Below, in pieces: positions 15,553 through 19,698 of a DNA stretch of 19,698 nt. The stretch's first letter is position 1, and the number at the start of each line of letters is the position of its first letter. Made by a program: the position numbers and the translations under genes. The stretch spans positions 1-19,698 of the forward strand of contig CALZMB010000008.1 of the NCBI GenBank assembly GCA_945788485.1. Reading direction: 5' to 3'. This DNA comes from an uncultured bacterium. Its GTDB lineage: Bacteria; Bacteroidota; Bacteroidia; Bacteroidales; Bacteroidaceae. A model generated the notes under the pieces. The model had not been told where the DNA came from. It did no database searches and worked only from the letters and a program-made list of their open reading frames with translations.

Positions 15553-15852
15553 ATGGCAGAAAAGAAAACAACAGAAGCAGCTGTGAAGAAGGCTGCTGCT
15601 CCGAAAAAAGCATGTGCAACAAAGAAGACTTGTGCTAAGAAAGCAGCTTCCACTCTCTACATCACAGCAGAAAACGTAGGTTTCCGTGCAGGTGACGTTT
15701 ATCAGGCTCTTGCCAACGCACAGAGCGCTCTCTCAGTAAAAGAGATTGCAAAAGTTGCTGGCATCAGCGAGCAGGAAGTGCTACTCGGTGCAGGATGGCT
15801 CATGAAAGAGGGAAAGATCAATGGTGATTGCGACACTATCTCGCTTGCATAA
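15553..15852 (+). CDS. Winged-helix protein with Lys/Ala-rich tail (DUF2582-like)
   Basis: The 99-residue protein has two parts. Residues 1-33 are almost only Lys, Ala, Thr and Cys (with AAAPKKACATKK), resembling histone H1-like tails. Residues about 34-99 (ITAENVGFRAGDVYQALANA, then SVKEIAKVAGISEQEVLLGAGWLMKEGKI) look like the small DUF2582 winged-helix domain, a family assignment made from memory. A nucleic-acid-binding or nucleoid role is a reasonable inference from the basic tail plus wHTH, but no function is known to me. It has a strong promoter of its own. Confidence 0.8.
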   Translation: MAEKKTTEAAVKKAAAPKKACATKKTCAKKAASTLYITAENVGFRAGDVYQALANAQSALSVKEIAKVAGISEQEVLLGAGWLMKEGKINGDCDTISLA

Positions 15853-15981
15853 TATCTCTCCCAAGTGAGCTGAAGGCGAAGCCAAAGCTCAAGGTACATC
15901 ATACAGTATGTCATGTCATGCACGCCAAAAGCGTCCATGAGACCGCCGAGAACGTACAGAAACTGACATGACAATTGTGAA

Positions 15982-16036
15982 AATGAGGTTTTGTTGTCCT
16001 TCCAAGCCAGGGATTACAGAACCTCATTATGTTTTT
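15982..16036 (+). terminator. Intrinsic terminator after the winged-helix gene
   Basis: AATGAGGTTTTGT (15982-15994) pairs over 13 bp, one of them G-U, with ACAGAACCTCATT (16016-16028). A short T-run follows at 16032-16036. Confidence 0.85.
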
Positions 16037-16114
16037 AAACAGAAATGAGGGCTATATGCCACAAACGGCAACACGACACAGACCCAGCACAGCCACGGAC
16101 ACGCAGCATACATC

Positions 16115-16459
16115 ATGACAGACTATTCACAGGACATAATCGACATCCTTCTGCACGCACCCGACGGACTGCCTGTGCGGAAAATCGTCCGTCATGTATA
16201 TAACAAGCACAACACACTCTTCTCGACCATACCCATTGAGGACATACGGCGTGACGTCTCAGCTACACTGTCGCAGAGTACACGTAAACGCAATTCGTGC
16301 TTCGAACGTGCCGGACGCAGAGGATACTACAAGATAAACATCAAAAGAGTAGAAGAACTATGCCTCAATTTCTCGGATGATGCTGCAGACTCAGGCCAGA
16401 CAGCCACAAAACATACACACAATGATGATGAGCCTTCGCTCGGACTGCCTTTCTGCTGA
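16115..16459 (+). CDS. Small HTH-like protein of unknown function (HARE-HTH-like)
   Basis: The 114-residue protein begins DYSQDIIDILLHAPDGLPVRKIVRHVYNKHN and continues with a DIRRDVSATLSQ segment and a basic RRGYYKINI strand. This order resembles the HARE-HTH/wHTH domain found in restriction and chromatin proteins, but the match is by eye. The tail (about residues 88-114) is acidic and probably disordered. It lies 75 bases upstream of the GDP-mannose pyrophosphorylase start and may be cotranscribed with it. No -7 box was seen just upstream. Confidence 0.7.
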   Translation: MTDYSQDIIDILLHAPDGLPVRKIVRHVYNKHNTLFSTIPIEDIRRDVSATLSQSTRKRNSCFERAGRRGYYKINIKRVEELCLNFSDDAADSGQTATKHTHNDDEPSLGLPFC

Positions 16460-16534
16460 CACCAGCCAAACGCTGTAAGGCAGAATAAAAATCTCACAGA
16501 CAACAACTTGCTATTCGATATAAAATACAGACCT

Positions 16535-17587
16535 ATGGACAACCATCTCGTAATTATGGCAGGAGGAGTGGGAAGCCGCTTCTGGCCGATGAGCACAGAA
16601 ACCACTCCAAAACAGTTTATTGACGTCCTTGGAGTAGGGAAGTCATTGCTGCAGCTCACTTTTGACCGTTTCTCAGACATCTGCCCCCCAGAGAATGTCT
16701 GGGTGGTGACAAACGAGAAATATGTCGCAAAAGTGAAAGAGCAACTGCCGCAGGTGCCCGCGGAGAATATACTCAGCGAACCGTGCCGCAGAAACACAGC
16801 GCCCTGCATCTGCTATGTCAGCTGGAGGATAAAGAAGATAAACCCAAAGGCGAACATCGTCGTCACACCAAGCGACCATATCGTCACTGACGTAACGGAA
16901 TTCAGACGCGTCATAAAATCCGCACTGAAAACGACTGGCGAGAGCGACGCCATCATCACACTCGGCATGAAACCCACTCGTCCTGAGACAGGATACGGAT
17001 ATATACAGGCTGACCTCTCCGCAAGCTCCGCACGCAACAAAGAGGTATTTGTCGTTGACGCCTTCCGCGAAAAACCAGACCTTGAGACGGCAAAGCAATA
17101 TATCAAGCAGAACAACTTCTTCTGGAACGCAGGCATCTTCATCTGGAACGTCTCAACCATCGTCAACGCATTCCGTATGTATGCGCCAACCATAAACCGC
17201 ATCTTCGAGAATATCGAAGACGTCTATGGAACACCAGACGAACAAGAACGTATCAATGCTGTCTATCCCGAATGTGAGAGCATCTCTGTCGATTATGCCA
17301 TCATGGAGAAAGCCGAAGAGATTTATGTCATACCTTCTGATTTCGGATGGAGCGACCTCGGCACATGGGGGTCGCTGCTGCAGCAGACGCCACACGACGT
17401 AAACGGAAACGGATGCATCGGAAAGAACATCCGCATGATAGACTCGCGCAACTGCATCGTACATGCCACCGACAACAAACAGGTTGTTGTACAAGGACTC
17501 GACGGATATATCGTGGCAGAGAAAGACGGCACGTTGCTCATTTGCAAACTCTCCGAAGAGCAACGCATCGCCAGCTTCCACGACTGA
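16535..17587 (+). CDS. manC: Mannose-1-phosphate guanylyltransferase (GDP-mannose pyrophosphorylase)
   Basis: The enzyme makes GDP-mannose from mannose-1-phosphate and GTP for polysaccharide and fucose routes. The 350-residue protein carries the nucleotidyltransferase signature MAGGVGSRFWPMSTETTPKQ at residues 8-27. It continues with VVTPSDHIV, GYGYIQAD, FREKPD, FFWNAGIFIW, the SVDYAIMEKAE segment and SDFGWSDLGTWGSL. It lacks the fused C-terminal cupin isomerase domain of long ManC proteins, so it is the single-function form. A TTG at 16508 opens the frame earlier, but the ATG at 16535 starts the conserved region properly. It ends at a very strong terminator. Confidence 0.94.
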   Translation: MDNHLVIMAGGVGSRFWPMSTETTPKQFIDVLGVGKSLLQLTFDRFSDICPPENVWVVTNEKYVAKVKEQLPQVPAENILSEPCRRNTAPCICYVSWRIKKINPKANIVVTPSDHIVTDVTEFRRVIKSALKTTGESDAIITLGMKPTRPETGYGYIQADLSASSARNKEVFVVDAFREKPDLETAKQYIKQNNFFWNAGIFIWNVSTIVNAFRMYAPTINRIFENIEDVYGTPDEQERINAVYPECESISVDYAIMEKAEEIYVIPSDFGWSDLGTWGSLLQQTPHDVNGNGCIGKNIRMIDSRNCIVHATDNKQVVVQGLDGYIVAEKDGTLLICKLSEEQRIASFHD

Positions 17588-17614
17588 GACATCACACAAC
17601 ATAAACCAAATGAG

Positions 17615-17668
17615 AAAGCCCGTGGCTGTCACAAATCCTGTTGGGATATGTGACAGCCACGGGCTTTT
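17615..17668 (+). terminator. Strong intrinsic terminator after manC
   Basis: A perfect 19-bp stem joins 17615-17633 (AAAGCCCGTGGCTGTCACA) and 17649-17667, with a 15-base loop. The second arm ends in TTTT then CT. The A and T flanks make it usable in either direction. Confidence 0.9.
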
Positions 17669-17782
17669 CTGTCTTTGAACCATGAAGCACCGATGTTGCA
17701 ATCGCCCGTAAACACAGAGTGTAAAATTATAAAAATGGTTGATAAAATATTATTTTCCCTTTCCAGTTACGAAAATAATGTG

Positions 17783-17790
17783 TATATTTG
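17783..17790 (+). promoter_or_regulatory. -7 box of the Rpn-like relic
   Basis: TATATTTG matches TAnnTTTG 19 bases before the relic's ATG at 17809, with a TTTC about 20 bases upstream as a possible -33 box. The promoter appears to have outlived its gene. Confidence 0.6.
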
Positions 17791-17808
17791 CAGAAAAATT
17801 GAATCACT

Positions 17809-18029
17809 ATGCCAAAGAAATTATAACAGCGCCCACCGCGACGGATTTAGAGAAGGACGCAATGCTGGCATGGAAGCTGGCATCAAAGAAGGCATGGAAG
17901 CCGGATTGGAACAAGAAAAGCATGCAACTATCAAACGTCTGGAATCTAAATGGCTTTGACATCGCTACCATCGCGATAGCCACTGACATGAGTGAAGAAG
18001 ATGTCATGCGTTTCCTTCAAACAAAGTGA
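17809..18029 (+). pseudogene. Relic of an Rpn / PD-(D/E)XK-type transposase-like nuclease gene
   Basis: A start (ATGCCAAAGAAA, MPKK) follows a good -7 box but stops after five codons. In another frame the tail GFREGRNAGMEAGIKEGMEAGLEQEKHA, then IKRLESK, has the Gly-Glu-Lys repeats typical of the C-terminus of Rpn-family proteins. It must shift frame again near 17945 to read GFDIATIAIATDMSEEDVMRFLQ, the helical end of the same family. So the nuclease core is missing through an internal deletion and a second frameshift is present. The family identification is from memory; the relic nature is seen directly. Confidence 0.7.
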
Positions 18030-18137
18030 CAAGTACTGCTGCCATCCACTGTTGTGTCCTGTCAATCGGAAATGTTAAAAATATCTCTCATAACAAAATT
18101 AATCTCCATAAATATTCACTTTTCAAAAAAATAATCG

Positions 18138-18145
18138 TACTTTTG
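18138..18145 (+). promoter_or_regulatory. -7 box of the structured RNA
   Basis: TACTTTTG matches TAnnTTTG fully. The -33 position (about 18114) is a weak ATTC. The predicted start is about 18150, exactly where the first hairpin arm GAATCC begins. Confidence 0.65.
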
Positions 18146-18150
18146 TAACT

Positions 18151-18486
18151 GAATCCAACCAGACAGGCTTTGTGCCGCGTTAAGGATTCCATTAACATCG
18201 TGGGTTTTTATAAGCATTCGCTATTATTCGCGTTCAGCCAAAAGCGTAGGAAACTTTCATGGATATAACGTAACAAGAATAATATGTGACAGGGTGTCTG
18301 TAGATATACGGTTGCCTTAGTTAGTTGTTTTAGCAATGCAATCACGCAATAGGCGTGGTGCATTCTTATAACTGACTGAGGTTTCCTTCCTACGCTACCT
18401 CAAAGCTGAACGCAATAAGGTGCATCGCGCCATTATTGTGTCTCGGCGTGATTGATAGTTGAGTGCCAAACGACTATCAATTTTTT
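18151..18486 (+). ncRNA. Candidate structured non-coding RNA upstream of the methyltransferase
   Basis: About 335 bases with no credible reading frame lie between a promoter and an intrinsic terminator. Clear pairings are: GAATCC 18151-18156 with GGATTC 18184-18189; a long closing helix 18224-18238 with 18405-18418 (TTATT, bulged C, GCGTTCAGC); after an internal loop, GCGTAGGAA 18244-18252 with TTCCTACGC 18387-18395. Inside lie a hairpin ACAG/CTGT at 18289-18301 and a longer arm: AGTTAGTT 18319-18326 with AACTGACT 18370-18377, AATGCA 18335-18340 with TGCATT 18359-18364, and CACGC 18343-18347 with GCGTG 18353-18357. I found no match in memory to RNase P, tmRNA, SRP or classic 6S RNA. It could be a free small RNA or a cis-acting leader of the methyltransferase. 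Confidence 0.7.
18451..18486 (+). terminator. Intrinsic terminator abutting the methyltransferase start codon
   Basis: ATTGATAGTTG (18451-18461) pairs over 11 bp, one G-U, with CGACTATCAAT (18471-18481), loop of 9, followed by T residues to 18486. The methyltransferase ATG is at 18487. Read-through would be needed for expression from the upstream promoter. Confidence 0.85.
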
Positions 18487-19602
18487 ATGGCAAACAAGAA
18501 CCTGAATGCAGCCAAGACGGCAAAGAAGGATGAATTCTACACGCAGATGTCCGACATAGAGATGGAATTGCAGCACTATTGGCAGCATTTCCATGGCAAG
18601 ACTGTGCTCTGCAACTGTGACGACCCTTACGAAAGCAACTTCTTCAAATACTTCGCTCTGCATTTCAATCATCTCGGATTGAAGAAACTCATCTGCACAT
18701 GCTATAATGGTTCTCCCGTTCAAGGCGATGAATTGGCATTGCCGCTTGTCTTTGAGGATGATGAACCGAAGAAGGTTGCACACAAAGTGGTAATCACCGA
18801 AGTAAATGACCTAAACGGTGATGGGGCAGTTGACCTCTCGGATGTAAGAATACTCTTGCAAAACGACAAGAATGTGCTTTCCACTCTCGAAACAGGCGAC
18901 TTCCGTTCCAAGGAATGTATAGAGTTGCTAAAAGAGGCTGATATTGTTGTGACCAATCCTCCATTTTCTTTATTTAGGGAATATATTGCACAGCTGATGG
19001 AATATGAGAAGAAATTTATAATAGTGGGTAGCCAAAAAGCTATCGGATGTAAAGAGATATTCCCTCTGTTCCAACAAAATAAGGTATGGTGGGGATATGG
19101 TTTCAAAGGTGCTGCTGCACATTTCTTTTCCCCTTATGAAGATATAGCGACATCAAGTAATCATAAAAAAGACATGATTCGAGTCTCAGGAGTTACTTGG
19201 TTTACAAATATTGAGATTCCAAAGCGAAACGAAGAACTTGATTTGGTTTGCCGCTATTCTCCTGAAGAATATTATCACTACGAGAATTATGATGCAATTG
19301 AAGTAAGTAAAACAACGGATATACCATATAATTATGCAGGTATTATGGGCGTTCCAATTACTTTTTTAGATAAGTATTGCCCTACTCAATTTGAAATTGT
19401 AGGTTCGAATAGTAGTACTGAACTGTGTAAACAATTAGGTGTCTTGCCTTTAGGGGAAGATTGGATTCGAAGGTACAGAGAACATGGTGGTACAGGACAT
19501 AATACTGCGAATATGGTAAGAATAGTGTATAATGATAAAAATGGAAAACCCAAAGTGGCATTCCAAAGAATATTCATCCGCAACAAACATCCACGCCTAT
19601 GA
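18487..19602 (+). CDS. EcoRI-type adenine-specific DNA methyltransferase
   Basis: The 371-residue protein starts MANKNLNAAKTAKKDEFYTQ, the usual opening of the EcoRI-like methylase family. The catalytic motif IV is N157-P158-P159-F160 in VVTNPPFSLFREYI. CNCDDPYESNFFKYF near residues 39-53 is another family block. The enzyme should transfer a methyl group from SAM to adenine N6. An odd EF-hand or dockerin-like segment DLNGDGAVDLSD lies at 108-119, before motif IV. I chose the ATG at 18487; a GTG at 18463 is in frame but lies in the terminator loop. Base composition turns AT-richer after about 18960. The next gene overlaps by 4 bases (ATGA), suggesting coupling. As no recognisable cognate EcoRI nuclease is visible, partner or orphan status is open. 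Confidence 0.9.
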   Translation: MANKNLNAAKTAKKDEFYTQMSDIEMELQHYWQHFHGKTVLCNCDDPYESNFFKYFALHFNHLGLKKLICTCYNGSPVQGDELALPLVFEDDEPKKVAHKVVITEVNDLNGDGAVDLSDVRILLQNDKNVLSTLETGDFRSKECIELLKEADIVVTNPPFSLFREYIAQLMEYEKKFIIVGSQKAIGCKEIFPLFQQNKVWWGYGFKGAAAHFFSPYEDIATSSNHKKDMIRVSGVTWFTNIEIPKRNEELDLVCRYSPEEYYHYENYDAIEVSKTTDIPYNYAGIMGVPITFLDKYCPTQFEIVGSNSSTELCKQLGVLPLGEDWIRRYREHGGTGHNTANMVRIVYNDKNGKPKVAFQRIFIRNKHPRL

Positions 19603-19698
19603 TGACAATAAAGCAAATCAACGTGACCGTTGGTGAGATAACCAAGGGTTATGTCAACGACGATGAGGAAGGGGTCAGAGGATATAACGGTCTTCTTG
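19599..19698 (+). CDS. DUF262/GmrSD-like protein, N-terminal fragment cut by the window end
   Basis: Only 33 codons are present, reading MMTIKQINVTVGEITKGYVN then DDEEGVRGYNGLL, and the frame is open to the end. The opening TIKQI-V-V-EI-GY-D--E-GV-GY-G-L closely resembles starts I recall for DUF262 proteins that lie beside EcoRI-like methylases. DUF262 is the N-terminal NTPase-like domain of GmrSD-type restriction enzymes, with a DGQQR motif and often an HNH domain that would lie outside this window. The ATG at 19599 overlaps the methylase stop; the next codon is also ATG. Family assignment rests on a short stretch and is therefore moderate. Confidence 0.6.
   Translation, partial: MMTIKQINVTVGEITKGYVNDDEEGVRGYNGLL

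Noticed and set aside
18151..18450. RNase P, tmRNA or 6S RNA as identity of the structured RNA
   Set aside because: The RNase P core strings, the tmRNA ends and the single long 6S hairpin with a central bubble are not seen; the fold is multibranched instead.
18463..18486. Upstream GTG start for the methylase
   Set aside because: It lies in the terminator loop and adds eight residues before the family's conserved MANKNLNAAK opening.

Overview
The window reads as a chromosomal segment of a Bacteroidales bacterium, most likely Prevotellaceae. The evidence is the promoter grammar: TAnnTTTG -7 boxes, often with a TTTG-like -33 box about 20 bases upstream, precede most transcription units, and Shine-Dalgarno sequences are mostly absent. 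The gene families agree (thiSEGCFH under a TPP riboswitch, DUF4738-like lipoprotein, DUF2582-like winged helix, Rpn-like nuclease relic). The genus is an inference.

Positions 1-5850 hold a minus-strand thiamin operon in the order thiS, thiE, thiG, thiC, thiF/moeB-like, thiH. Its leader has a clear TPP riboswitch followed by a long intrinsic terminator. Together the genes make the hydroxymethylpyrimidine (ThiC) and thiazole (ThiS, ThiF, ThiG, ThiH) halves and join them (ThiE). thiD is not in the window. A copy of a dispersed palindromic repeat abuts, and supplies the stop codon of, thiH.

Positions 6108-7817 carry a minus-strand long-chain acyl-CoA ligase with its own promoter. From 8027 on, all recognised genes run on the plus strand: a secreted lysozyme-like protein behind a long structured leader, lemA, an HtpX-like M48 membrane protease, rfbC (dTDP-sugar epimerase), a lipoprotein, aspS, a Lys/Ala-tailed winged-helix protein, a small HTH-like protein and a GDP-mannose pyrophosphorylase. 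The lemA-htpX-rfbC stretch contains a complete 196-200 bp MITE-like element with 20-22 bp terminal inverted repeats, and two arrays of an octamer repeat (CAACTTGT/CAACTCGT) that form very long perfect hairpins next to gene starts. About 1 kb between 12471 and 13540 holds no gene I can support.

The right end (17675-19698) looks like an accessory island. It has an internally deleted Rpn-type nuclease relic, then a promoter followed by about 335 bases of highly structured, apparently non-coding RNA ending in an intrinsic terminator. That terminator sits directly against the start codon of an EcoRI-type adenine methyltransferase. The methyltransferase overlaps by 4 bases the start of a DUF262/GmrSD-like protein that runs off the window. 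The combination of structured RNA, EcoRI-like methylase and DUF262 protein is the best candidate here for an undescribed, defence-like system.
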